DNA of 64,000 nt from Alviniconcha marisindica (taxonomy: Eukaryota; Mollusca; Gastropoda; Provannidae). Under the pieces are notes generated by a model. The model was given only the letters and a program-made list of their open reading frames with translations, made no database searches and was not told the origin of the DNA. The DNA lies in contig JABMCL010001766.1 of the NCBI GenBank assembly GCA_018857735.1, forward strand, positions 707,001 through 771,000. The letters run 5' to 3'. Made by a program: the position numbers and the translations under genes. Position 1 is the first letter of the stretch, and every line of letters starts with the position of its first letter. Shown piece by piece: positions 24,364-38,221 of this stretch.

Positions 24364-27300
24364 ACAAGTGTGTGTGTGCGCGCGCGCGTGCATGCGTGTG
24401 TGTGTGTCCGTGTGTGTGTCCGTGTGTGTGTGTGTGCATGAAAATGTATTTATCTGTGTGTATGTGACTTTGAACATATGCTGTTACTGTGTTAGTGTGC
24501 AAATATAAATGACATTTTTGGATTTCAGAGGTGTACATTTTCTTCTAACTGCTGCTGCTGTTGCAGGTAGGAAAGGAGAAAGTGGCTGCACCTGTGCATT
24601 TACTCTCTCATGTGACGAAATCGTACAAGGTGAGTCCTTCATTTAAATTGTTTGGTTTGGTGGTGGGCAGCTCAGTTGGCTGGAGCCATTGTGTTTTTTT
24701 GCCACGTGAACTTGTCACCAGTGTTGGTGGTGGAGGTTCTGCCCCCCTTAGCACTACCACAGAATCACCCCCAGTAAAAACCTACGACAACATTAGAACA
24801 GTAAAATGGACACAGAAGACAGAACATCTACAGGGTAATAACTCATACTTTTAGCTGAATTACTGATTTCTGATGTTGTTTTCTGTAGTCATGACTGTAT
24901 TGCCTGTTACAGTTGAACTCTTCATAGTATTCATTGTAAGTGACTTTGATTTTTCATTAAAAAACAAACAAAACACCTTCAGCAAAAAACTCTTTCAGTG
25001 AAGGCATTTGAAGAACATTGAAAGCAGGACTCAAAGTCAGATAGAGCTCAAAATGATCAGATTTTTTCTCAGGATTAAAGTAGGTGTACCATTCCCTGCC
25101 TATTGACCAGCAAGATGAACAATAACTAAATAAGCAGATATATAAGACTGATGAAAATGGTATGCTTTCAGACCTTAGAACCAGACCCAATTCTCAAGCT
25201 GAAGCGGATTGTGGGATTTGGAGGAGCTACTTTCAGAGATGTGAGTATTTTGGGAGTATTTTGTAGATCCATATTGTTATTAATATTATCATGGAGGTTA
25301 AAAAAAAAAGTAAGCAAAGATACCTACATGTGTGGCTTTGCAAGAAATGACACTGTAAACTCATGCGTGGTTATGTGGTGTACACAAAACATGTGCCAAC
25401 ACAGCAGCAGTCTCACGTGGCACCAGCCATGTAACAACCAAACAGTGCTGTATGTACATCACTTAGATACAGTCACTCATTCAGAATCACATATGGCAAC
25501 AGCGCAATGAGTGTTCAAGAGCAGAGAATAGCGCTGTATAAAAGTGAACAACAACTGTGGAATGAACTTCAGTGGTGATCGGTCAAGCGTAGTGCATCCC
25601 TGTCATGCTGTGGCACAGTTTTCACACTGTTATGATGTGTTGCTAGGCACTGTGGAATGGTGATCAATCAAGCGGGGTGTATCCCTGTCATGCTCTGGCT
25701 CAGTTCACACACCGTTATGATGTGTTGCCAGGCACTGGCTGTGGAATGGTGATCGGTCAAGTGTAGTGCATCCCTGTCATGCTGTAGGACAGTTCTCACA
25801 CTGTTATGATGTGTTGCTAGGCACTGTGGAATGGTGATCAGTCAAGTGAGGTGTATCCCTGTCATGCTGTGGCACAGTTCTCACACTGTTACGACATGTT
25901 GCTAGGCACTGTGGAATGGTGATCGGTCAAGTGAAGTGTATCCCTGTCATGCTGTGGCACAGTTCTCACACCATTATGATGTGTTACCAGGCACTGTGGA
26001 ATGGTGATCAGTCAAATGTGGTGTATCCCTGTCATGCTGTGGCACAGTTTTTCGCACCATTATGATGTGTTGCTAGGCACTGTGGAATGGTGATCAGTCA
26101 AGCGAGGTGTATCCCTGTCATGCTGTGGCACAGTTCTCACACTGTTACGACATGTTGCTAGGCACTGTGGAATGGTGATCGGTCAAGTGTGGTGTATCCC
26201 TGTCATGCTGTGGCACAGTTCTCACACCGTTATGATGTGTTACCAGGCACTCTGGAATGGTGATCGGTCAAGCGTGGTGTATCCCTGTCATGCTGTGGTG
26301 GTTGCCATGCGCATCAGCAATGGGCATCAGCGCTTCTTCATTGGACACACTGACAAGGTGAGAAATGAAGACTGTGTTCTTGAACTGTATATTGTTTTGT
26401 GTACATAGCAGAGATGGGGAGGGGGGTGGAAGAGGTGGGGGCTGAGAAAAAAAGGGGAGTTTGTAAATTAATTTACACATCCAACTTGATTTTAGACACA
26501 GACTAATATCACTGCTCATTTTTGTATCAAAACATGCATTTGTTTTTGCATAATATGTATGTTGTGCATTTGTACTAATTTGTAGTGTTCCCCACATTTA
26601 TGGCTGCCGCCTTCATCACAGTTTGAAACACATTGATTTGTTTGTATTCATTTTTGTGATATCAATTCTATTTCTGTTGCTACTGGAAGGTCACAGTTTC
26701 AAACACATTGGTTGGTTTGCATTCATTTTGTGATATTTGTTCTTTTTTTGTTGCTGCTGGAAGGTGTCCTGCCTGTCGCTGAACGGAAGCTGCTCGTTGC
26801 TGGCGTCGGGTCAGACGGGTCAGATGAGCGTGGTGAGGGTGTGGCGGTTCCAGACAGGGGAGTGTCTCTCCATGTGCAAAACACACGCACACTCCCTCTT
26901 CTCCCTCAGGTACACGGTCCGTATGTTGGGCAGCCAGCGAGAGGAAGAAAACGTTTGGTGGTATCAAGGACCATGGCTTGCTTGCTAGGGTCAGAGACAC
27001 ACAGCGTACACACCATGTTAAAATGAGAAAGTTTTCAGCACAGGAGGCCAAAACAATGAGCTGTGTTTCAGTAAAACTACATTGGTGAAAAGAAATCATT
27101 CTGCCCTTTTGTCCAGTTTTGATGACATTGTTTGCTGGAACTTAACCGTTTGTGTGTGGGTGGTCATGTTTTTGAAACTCGACAGACATTTCTGTTTCCA
27201 CTTCTTTTGGTAGGAGTCACAGAAAGATGAAACTGTTATTGCGGAATGGAAAACTCTTTTATTCCATGCTCATGCTGGGAAAAAAGATTTTTGCTACTGA

Positions 27301-30300
27301 CAGTAGTCTTTCCTTCAGACTTTCTTCTGTACAGGTCATCATCATTATAACAATATGGCTTTGGTGAGACCACAGTGTGCTCATGTGCATTATAATGATG
27401 CTAACTGAGTAGTACACAGCAAACAAGATCACGATCAGCATGGTTTACACAATGAAAATGCATTATGACATAGCCGTACCTGCACTAGCATAACACACTT
27501 TGTAAAAGATGTGCCATGTTGTATTTCATGCTAGTGGGATTTGTCTTTATGGCTTTCCTGTTTTCCTGTTGCAGTTTTGCTCAGAATGGACATGTGTTGT
27601 GTGGAGTTGGCAAAGATGGCCAAGGAAAAAATGTGAGTTCATTTAGTTCTGGAAAAACAAACTTTGCTACCCCCCCCCAAAAAAAAAGCACACATACACT
27701 CACAACAAACAGGCTGTGAAAAACAGAAAACCCCCAGCAACAACACATGCACACTCGCACAATGCGCAGAAGGGAGGAAAGAAAAACTAAAACAGTGACC
27801 CTTTGATATTAGTTTATCAGCAGGAGAAATGTTAAAAATTGTACATGTGTTCAGACCTCTTATGGTTATCTGTTGGTTTTGAGTTTTCAAAGGAGCACTT
27901 GACAGAAATAGTTTGAAGTATGTTGGAATTATTTTCTTAATCTGTAGAGGATTAAACTGATCAGCGAGAGTTTTTTTCTTTTTCTTTTTTTAATTTCCCT
28001 TTTTTTGTTGTTGCTTCTGTGTCATTTCTTTTCTTTTGTGTTGCCCGTATGGTGACAACAGACCAAAACTGCAGTGCTGTAATGTTGCTGTGTCTTCAGT
28101 TGGTGGTAATATGGAACACAAGTGAGGTGTTGAGAAAAAGGGAAGTCGGTGTACTGGCCAAAGCACACACTGATGTCGACATTTCTCGCATGATCATCGC
28201 CTCCTTTGATGATAAACGGTGAGAAGAAATAATGCAAAATGTTTACTTCAGAATCATTTGGTGTTGGAAACCTGTTGGTTTCTTCTAAACAGCAGTGACA
28301 TGTTGCTAAGAGAGCTCTTTAGAAAGCAGCACCAGACAAACCTTTGTTGTTTTATTAAACTTGACAGAGCCTGCACAAAATGTCTTCCAGTGCCCATGTT
28401 TTTTGTTTGTTTCTTCTTCCTTTAGCACTCTGGGCTTAAAGTAACTAAATTCCTTTAGCACTTTGCTAGTCCCTTGTGGGGAAATTCAGGGTGTCTTACC
28501 TGGGTAAGAATACAGCAGCCTCTGGAGCAATGCTACCCAGCCCTAGCAGTATATGCGAAGCTTTGGTGTTTACATATCATGAAGTTGGTTGGGTAAGGAC
28601 AGTTGGAAGCAACAGACTACCACTGGCACCAGGTGCATGTTGTTTCAGACAGGAGGAATCTCATGGAGAAGAGGCAGGATTAAGGAGGTACTTTGGAAAC
28701 TGGTATTCCGCCGCTGGTGAACAGTGGAGTACAGAAAGTTGGAGCGCATCTGACTTTTCTTTTCCTCTCACTTTTAGCATGGTGTCATGTGGGCGGGACA
28801 ACATTCGTTTGTGGCGCTTGAAAGATGGCACGCTGCGGTCGGCGCCTGTCAGTCTGGGAGAGTACCACTCCATGGACTTCACTGACGTCTGCTTCGAGTC
28901 AAGTTACCTGGCCAAGAAAAACCCTGAAGACAAACTGATGTAAGTGTGCCAGTCTTGGAGAGTTGTTCATCTTTAATACTGATGTAAGTGTGCCAGTCTT
29001 GGAGAGTGTTGTTCACCTTTAATACTGATGTAAGTGTGCCAGTCTTGGAGAATGTTGTTCACCTTTACTACTGATGTAAATGTGCCGGTCTTGGAGAATG
29101 TTGTTCGTCTTTAATACTGATGTAAATGTGCCGATCTTGGAGAGTGTTGTTCACCTTTAATACTGATGTAAGTGTGCTGGTCTTGGAGAATGTTGTTCGT
29201 CTTTAATACTGATGTAAGTGTGCCAGTCTTGGAAAGTGTTGTTCTTCTTTGATACTGATGTAAGCGTACCAGTCGTGGAAGGTTTTGTTATCTTTAATAC
29301 TGATGTATGTGTGCTGGTCTTAGAGAGTGTTGTTCATCTTTAATACTGATGTAAGTGTGCCAGTCTTGGAAAGTTTTGTTCATCTTTAATACTGATGTAA
29401 GTGTGCCAGGTCTTAGAGAGTGCTGTTCATCTTTAATACTGAAGTAAGTGTACCAGTCTTGAAGGGTGTTGCTCATCTCTGTCATGATTATGGTGGTAAA
29501 ATTTTGCTTTCCTGTGTCAGCTTGATCTGATGGGTTCTGTGGTAATTTTAAGCTTTGATTGTGAATGAAAAGTGTTACACTTGCAGTCCATTGTTTTTAT
29601 TGTTTTATTGTTTAGTTATGCATGCAGTCATTCAGGCCACATGTTTGAAATTGACTCCTAGAAGATAGCTGTTCATACAGTCCTCTTTTTAATTGTTCAG
29701 CTATGCATGCAGTCGTTCAGGCCACATGTTTGAAATTGACTGCTAGAAGGTAGCTGTTCTTACAGTCCTTTTTTTGTTTTATTGTTCAGCTATGCATGCA
29801 GTCGTGCAGGCCACATGTTTGAAATTGACTACCAGAAGGGAGCTGTTCTTACAGTCCTTTTTTAATTGTTTTATTGTTCAGCTATGCATGCAGTCGTTCA
29901 GGCCACGTGAAATTGACTACCAGAAAGTAGCTGTTCTTACAGTCCTTTTTAAATTCTTTTACTTTTCAGCTATGCATGCAGTCGTTCAGGCCACATGTTT
30001 GAAATTGACTACCAGAAGGTAGCTGTTCGACACGTGCGTCGTCTGCTGCCCATCCACACGAAGGAGAACAAAACCAGTGTGCGCTCAGGTCAGTTTCATA
30101 TGGTACCTAGGTGACTGCTCTCCCTTGTCAGTGTAACTGAACATGAACTTTTAGAGTGTTTACATTGTACTCTGTAGTTAGACTGTAACCTGTTGTTTTT
30201 GTTGTGTTTCTCATATGAACAATAACGAAATGAATTTACTACAAAAAACAGTTTCTTGCTTGGACTCTTTCTTTCTGCTGAGGAGCCTGCCAAGTATTTG

Positions 30301-33300
30301 ATTGGGAGTGCATGCTGGTTTTTTTCTGTTTGTCTCACTTGCAGCAGGTGTTAATGTTTTTGGATTGCAGTTCCAGTTGCCAAAGACAGATTTAGACAAC
30401 ATATGCATGCGTACACACATGCACACCCACACACACACACACACACACGCACACATGCATGCACACATGCATGCATGCATGCATGCGCGTACACACACTC
30501 ACACATACACAAAACATTCACACACACTCATATATACAGAGCACTGCACTACACTACACCATGCTACATTTTTTCATATATGATCTTTTTGTCTTGTGCA
30601 TACCCCTGATGCCTGACACTTTGTTATTTTCACAGGCTCAGGGCTGGCCATCACCAGCATCAGTATGAATGAAACCTTCTGCGCAACGGGTTCCGAGGAT
30701 GGCTTTTTGCGACTGTGGCCCCTCGACTTTGCTCACGTCTACCTTGAAGCTGGTGAGAAGATTCCTTTAGTTGGACCTGTAAAAGACCACCCCAGTGAGA
30801 ATTTGTATGCTGTGTAAATCAGTGGCAAACTGAGGGCTTGTGCATGTCCCTTGATGTACTAAGAGACCAGGGAGCGTAAGAGAACCAAAACGTTTACATT
30901 TGCAATATGGTGATACTGGTTTGTCTAATGAAAATTATTTAGCTGTTTTATTTTGTCTGTTCGTTTCTCTCTGAAACCATTGTGTTCCTGTTTCAGAACA
31001 CGAAGGAGCTGTTACTGCTGTTAGTCTCTCGTCTGACGGCCTCAAGATTTTGGCTGGCACCTCATCGGTTAGTTTCTTCTTTGCGTTTTGTGTCACATCA
31101 CTGTGTGGTCTGAGTCTTGTTTTTTCGTTGTTGATAGAACTGAAGACAATTACACTTACTGTCAGCTTTTGGAAGTTGTATTCATAATGCAAATCATTGA
31201 TCAAATCAGGATGCTGTGAGTGCCGATTTTTGAATATTCTTTCAATCAGGTTTTAGGCCATAGGATTTTCCTTGATAATTGCAATCACCGGCAGCATTGT
31301 TGTTCCATAGTTTGTGCTTTTGCCATGCATTTTGGAGGAGTTGGTGCCAAGGGAAAAACATGTTTTCTGTTTGAGATAAAGTTAACGGGGCATTTTAATA
31401 CAAAGCCTTTCGTCCTACCTATTAATTTTTGTTTTGTTTTGGTTGCTTCTGCTCATCAGACAAGAAACATTTTGAGAAGGCTCATTCCCTTGATTAATGG
31501 CATTTTAGCATATCCTTATGGGAATAACTAATAATAATTCTTGCCCTGAGAGTATCAGAAGAATAGCAGAGTACCAGTGAGAATTCCTACAAAGAAAGCT
31601 AAAGGTAGACCCCCATCAAATGTCCCCCGTCTACCTTTGGTCCTGTCTGAAATAGTCTGTATACTAATAGTCTTGTCTGAACAATCAGATTCCCTGCTTA
31701 CAACACATACCACTTTCTATTTGAAGAGGAATGGGAGAAAATGAAGTTAAATGAACCTGGAAAGATGGTGCTGAAATGGCAGGGTTTGTTTAGTTTTATT
31801 TGTTTGCACAGACAGTGCAGTTTTTGCTTTGTTCTGTTTGTAGGGCAACCTAGGGGTTCTGGACGTGTCCACCAGAGACTACACGACGATCATGCGATCG
31901 CACACGGGGCGAGTTCTCAGCATCGCCGTCGACCCACTGAGGAAGCACCTGGCCACGGTGTCACGTGACCACACCATACGGGTGTGGGACGCCGAGACTC
32001 TGCAGCAGCTGTACGACTTCAGCGCCCCCAAGGAGTGTCCCACCACCATCGCCTACCATCCCAGTCGACAGGTCTTTGTCTGCGGTTTTGAGAGCGGGGC
32101 CGTGCGGGTCTTCAACGTGCTGTCCACCTGCCTTCTGGCTGAACACAAGTAAGCAGTGTGTTGTGGATGTGCCTGTGGGTTGGAATCTACGATGTTAGTA
32201 CCTCATGTGTTTACTGTTTGTTTGACTGAACTGGAGTCAGCAGTGCGTTGCATGTTGTCCCCATGGCCTCTGGCTGAGCACATGTAAGTGTTGTAATGTA
32301 GCGAGTAATGTTGTAATGCTTACTGGTCTTTTGACTGAACTCAGGCTCTGCATTAACTTTTGGCTGAATAGCATTACATCCTGTGTTTAGTGTTCTTTTC
32401 ACAAAACTCAAATATAAAATATGTTGTGCACAATGTCTTTTGGCTGAATACCAAGTGAGCAGTGTGTTGTGCAAGTCTTTTACAGTTTCAGCTGAATAGT
32501 CTTCTGATGGAACTCAGGTAAACAGGATGTTGTCTTTTGGATCTTTGCATGCGTCAGTTGTCACTTGCATATTGTCAGAGCACCTTTTTCTTAGAAACAT
32601 GGGTACTGTAGGCAGCATACCATTTATGTTGAAGTCTGTGTGCAATAGCTGAACCTAATCATTGCCCAGAGATGATGGTTAATGCATGTGGTGTGTAAAC
32701 CTGTCTGTTTGTGAGCTAAAGACCTTTTTTCGTGCTGATTTTTAAGTTGATTCCCCCCCCCCCCCCCCCCCCCTTTGTTAATTTCAGACAGCACCGTGGT
32801 GCAGTGACAGGTGTGGTGTATTCACCAAACGGTGACACCCTGTACAGTGCCTGCTCCCAGGGTATCTTGTCAGCATACACAGCAGCTGAGGATAGTTACC
32901 GTGTCACCCGCGTCCTTCCCAACACTGTGGCCAGAGGAACTCACTTCATGCCCGACTCCCTTGCCATGTCCCCGTGTGGACGCAAGTTAGCTTTTGTGGG
33001 ACCGTCAGACTTTACTGTCACTGTTGTGGACTCCTGGTACCTGAGCGAGGTGAGAGATGAGGATGTTTTTGTTTGTTTGTTTGTTTGCTGTTCCTTTTTT
33101 TCTTTTTTTTTCTTTTTTCTTTTTTCAAGTTAAAAGTGATTCAGAATAGTGAGATGCATCATGAGGTTTTGGTCACATTCTTGTCTTAACGTTGCTGTCT
33201 CTTGTGGGTGATGGTGCCACTCGCTGTCACACCCTTCTTTTCTCCTTCAGATTTGTAACGGGAATCAGGATAAGCGAACCAGCGTTGCAGATGAAAACTC

Positions 33301-36300
33301 ACATTCTGCACTTTTGCCTTCACCCATCTTCCTTCTTTCAGCTGATGCGAATAGACGTGACAAACCTGAACCCAGGTGACCCCCGAGAGTCCGTGGACAC
33401 GGCAGTGCACGTGGCCTTCACCCCTGCGAACGTGGGTCACCTGCTGGTCACCACGGCCAACAACCGACTGATCAAGCTGGACCCCACTGGCAGAATGGTG
33501 GCAGAGGTCAGTGATGGGGCTGGACGCTCGCATTTACCTGGCAAATTTACCTCAGCTGAGAGTTATATTTTATATTTTACTGAAGATGGAAGCAATAGAA
33601 GTTGCTTGAACAGCTAGTGACTTTGTGTGCAGAATACAGACTGTGCTATGGAGGGGGGGGGGGGGGGGAGGACTGTCATCGAAGTGCAATGCACATTGGG
33701 ATTTGAAGCTAATTAACTGAATTTGGCTTAAAGCTGCCTGTTTTCTCCTATAGAAAACAAAAAACAACAACAACAACAACCCATATGCTTAGAAACAAAC
33801 AAGCAAGTTCACACACACAGTACGCAGCACATTGCAGTTTTGTTTGTTTTCAGGTCAGCAACATTCACCGCTCTGGCTGCAGCTGCCTGGTGACATCCAA
33901 GGATGGCAAATACCTGGTGACTGCCGGCGACAAGGTGCTGAAGGTCTGGGACTACTGCATGAGGCTCGACATCAACTTCCAGGTCCGTCAGCTGTCTTGG
34001 GGAGGGATAGATGCATGGCTGGAACACTGGGTTTTTTTGGGGACGAAATCAGACTGGCTTATGGATGTTAGAACTGTTGTTGGAGCATCCGCAGATGCTG
34101 TGGGACCCATCTGATCACAGTCGCAAGCATAGAAACAAAAGAAGGGATGAACCTCGGTGGCAAATCACCATAGAGAGGATTTGGGCATGGACAGCACACT
34201 GTTTTCGTATTATGAACCAAAGCGACTGAAGACCTCTTCGCCAGGCGGTACATTTTGACCCAAGTACTAAATAACTTTGGCAAGTTAAAAGTGATTCAGA
34301 AAAGTGAGATGCATCATGAGGTTTTGGTCACATTCTTGTCTTAACGTTGCTGTCTCTTGTGGGTGATGGTGCCACTCGCTGTCGCACCCTTCTTTTTTCC
34401 TTCAGATTTGTAACGGGAATCAGGATAAGCGAACCAGCGTTGCAGACGAAAACTCACATTCTGCACTTTTGCCTTCACCCATCTTCCTTCTTTCAGCTGA
34501 TGCGAATAGACGTGACAAACCTGAACCCAAGAAGTACATTGCCAAGTTGGCAAAGATGTACATACATTAAGCACAGTCTTAAGCATACGTCACTGTGCAG
34601 TGATAATGAGGGTAAAAAGTTGATGGGAAGAAAGAAGTGACTGGAAACAGCACAAAGTTTTTTTTCTTTTCCCCCCCAGGTGTTCATTGGTCACTCCGAG
34701 GCAGTGAGCAAAGTGATATACACGCCTGACTCACAAAGCATCATCTCCACGGGCGAAGCCATCTACTTCTGGGACAACTTGGGCGTCAGACCTCCAACAC
34801 CCCCTATTGTGTGAGTGATCCGTGGTTTGAATCTCGACACCCCCTATCGTGTGAGTGGTCTGTAGTTTGAATCTCAACACCCCCCTATCATGTGAGTGGT
34901 CTGTGGTTCAACTCTCGACAGCTATTGTGTGAGTGGTCCATGGTTTGAATCTTGACACCTCCTACCTGTGAGTGGTCTGTGGTTTAACTCTCAACACCCC
35001 TGTCGTGTGAGTGGCCTGTGATTTAAATCTCAACACCCTCTTGTGTGAGTGGCCTGTGGTTTGAATCTTGACACCTACTTGTGAGTGGTCTGTGGTTTGA
35101 ATCCTGACACCCCCTATCGTGTGAGTGGCCTGTGGTTTGAATCTTGACACCCCCTGTCATGTGAGTGGTCTGTGGTTTGAATCTCTCAGAATGTGGGTGA
35201 TGAAAGGTGCAGGCTACGGACAGCTGTCTTCACTGGAGATACGTGTGGTGATGGCTGGCTGCCGACAGTGACAGCGCTGTGCATGTGATCATTTTCATTT
35301 TATTTGTGTATGGAGGGTTGTGAGCTGAATGGTATGCCCTGTTTCCCATAGTTACTGTTTCACAGGCCCTCGGGCCTACTGACGCAGTTGTACTGTGTTG
35401 GCTGGCGGAATGGATGATGATTTGAGTCTGGCTCCGGCCATTCAGATGAAGGTAGTTTGCCTCGTTTAACTACAGCTGATGTTTCCTGTGATGATTGAAA
35501 GCGTGCCGTTACTGATTTTGAAGGGTTTGCTGGGAATCCGCCCACTTTGCACACACTGTTGTTTGGGGGCCAAACGTGGGGCCCACTTTTGGGCTTTCTG
35601 CAGGGAATGTTATCTTTCTGATGTTCTGATTGGCTAAAGCTGCTGGGGTGGCTGTCTGCCCAGAGCCCTCTGTTGATTTGTTTGGCTTTGAAGCGTTGTC
35701 CAAAGATCACGCGCATGATGTGGTCACAGTTAAACTGAGCAGTGTCGATAAAGTGGCTTGGTGCTGTTGTGTTTCAGGGGTAGAATGCTGTCTCCAGAAG
35801 AAGCAGGTGAGTGAGCGTGTGCATATATTCAATGTACCCGCTTCTGTCTGTAGAAAAAGAGAGGACAGAGAGGGATGGAGAGAGGGAGAGAAGGATGGGA
35901 GGGGGGAGAGGGGGAGAGAAGTTAGAACAAAGCTGAACAGAGCATGGACATCTGCTTTGTAACACAATGGCAAGAACATCAGGTAGACTTTTATTTTGGA
36001 TCATTGTTGGAAAGAGTAACCACAGGTCTGTTTAATAGCCAACTGACATAAAACTGATAAAGCAGCTTGCCTTGCAATTGTGTTATGGCTCGTATAAATC
36101 TCTTTTACAAGATTATGCAAGAAGCTGCATCTAATACAAAACCAAAACCAAAACCAAAAAAGCTTTGATTCACCCAGCTGAAAAACTTGTTCACTGGCGC
36201 TGATGAAAATGGGACATAGTACTGTAGCGACTGCCATCTTTCTACAGATGACCACTTTGTTCCTGGAGGCGTGCTGAACCACTCCCTGCCTGAGTACCCC

Positions 36301-37762
36301 CGTTCCACCCCACCCTGTCCTGCCATGCCCTCGTACCCTTCAACTAGAGTGGAGGACCTCAGCTCTATTCACAATGGAGGTAAGCTGGAGATTAAATATT
36401 TCTGTGCTGCCCTGTTTTTGCTGAGTTGCCTCGCTACCCTTTGTGTAGAGTGGAAGACCTCAGCTCACAGTGGAGGTACACTGGAGATTAGATATTTCTG
36501 TACTGTCTTGTTTTTGCTGTGTTGCTTCGCTACCCTTTGTGTAGAGTGGAAGACCTCAGCTCTATACACAGTGGAGGTACGCTGGAGATTAGATATTTCT
36601 GTACTGCTCTGTTTTTGCTGTGTTGCCTCGCTACCCTTTGTGTAGAGTGGAAGACCTCAGCTCTATACACAGTGGAGGTACGCTGGAGATTAGATATTTC
36701 TGTACTGCCCTGTTTTTGCTGTGTTGCCTCGCTACCCTTTGTGTAGAGTGGAAGACCTCAGCTCTATACACAGTGGAGGTACGCTGGAGATTAGATATTT
36801 CTGTACTGCTCTGTTTTTGCTGTGTTGCCTCGCTACCCTTTGTGTAGAGTGGAAGACCTCAGCTCTATACACAGTGGAGGTACGCTGGAGATTAGATATT
36901 TCTGTACTGCTCTGTTTTTGCTGTGTTGCCTCGCTACCCTTTGTGTAGAGTGGAAGACCTCAGTTCTTTACACAGTGGAGGTAAGCTGAAGATTAGATAT
37001 TTCTGTGCCATTTCTGCTGTGTTGCCTCACTACCTTGTGTGTAGAGTGGAAGACCTCAGCTCTATACACAGTGGAGGTACGCTGGAGATTAGATATTTCT
37101 GTACTGCTCTGTTTTTGCTGTGTTGCCTCACTACCCTTTGTGTAGAGTGGAAGACCTCAGTTCTTTACACAGTGGAGGTAAAGCTGAAGATTAGATATTT
37201 CTGTGCCATTTCTGGATATTTCTGTGCCATTTCTGCTGTGTTGCCTCACTACCTTGTGTGTAGAGTGGAAGACCTCAGCTCTGTACACAGTGGAGGTAAG
37301 CTGGAGACTAGACATTTCTGTGCCCAGTTTCTGCTGTGTTGCTTCACTGCCCTTTGTGTAGAGTGGAAGACACAATGCAGATAAACTGTAGGTAATCTGT
37401 ACTATCTTTCAACAACCCCCCCTCCCCCCCTCCACATTCCCCCTGTTTGTTTTTATGTTGCCCATCTATCCTGCTGTTAAACTGGAAGATCTTTGCTTTA
37501 TCCGCGGTGAAGGTAAACTGTAGGTAGGCAGGCTGTACCATCCTTACCCCCCCCCCTCCACACACTCACAGACACCCACATATGCGCACGCACACACACA
37601 CACCTCATTCCTCTGTGTGTGTGTGTAGACCATGCTGTCATTTCCACTGTGAGATAGGTGTGTGTGTGTAACCATAAAGCTGTCATCTTTTCTCTTTAGC
37701 AGAAGGTAGGCAGGTAACACACACACACACATGGATGAGGTGTATGTGCGTGTGTGTGTGGT

Positions 37763-37798
<36 letters not shown>

Positions 37799-38168
37799 AT
37801 CTGCCTACCCTTCTGCTAAAGTGGAAGACCACAGCTTTATGCACATTGGAGTTTCATAGGAGATAGGGCTTACAAGCTGGAGATTGTCAGGTACAGTGCA
37901 TTTTACCTTTCACAGCATCATTCTGTGTGATTAGGATCAGGTGACTGTTTGGGATCTTTCTTTAATTTACAGTAAAATATTCCTTTTTTGTGCCATTTCT
38001 CCAGTGGACTACATGACCCAGTGCATGAAAAGAAGAATGAGGCATAACAAAAACAACAACACCAAAACCCCTTGGGTACTGGGAAACTGGCCTACAACAC
38101 CAACAACACACACACATGCAGACACACGCATGTACATAAGCACACTAACATACCATGCATGCACATCT

Positions 38169-38221
<53 letters not shown>

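Noticed and set aside
36271..37384. Chain of near-identical 75-residue open frames
   Set aside because: They are successive readings of the exon 24-derived 101-bp array, not a gene family.
37981..38120. Additional WDR90 exon reading [16 protein letters not shown]
   Set aside because: It is open and preceded by CTCCAG, but exon 24 joins exon 25 directly in phase, and no suitable donor keeps the frame.
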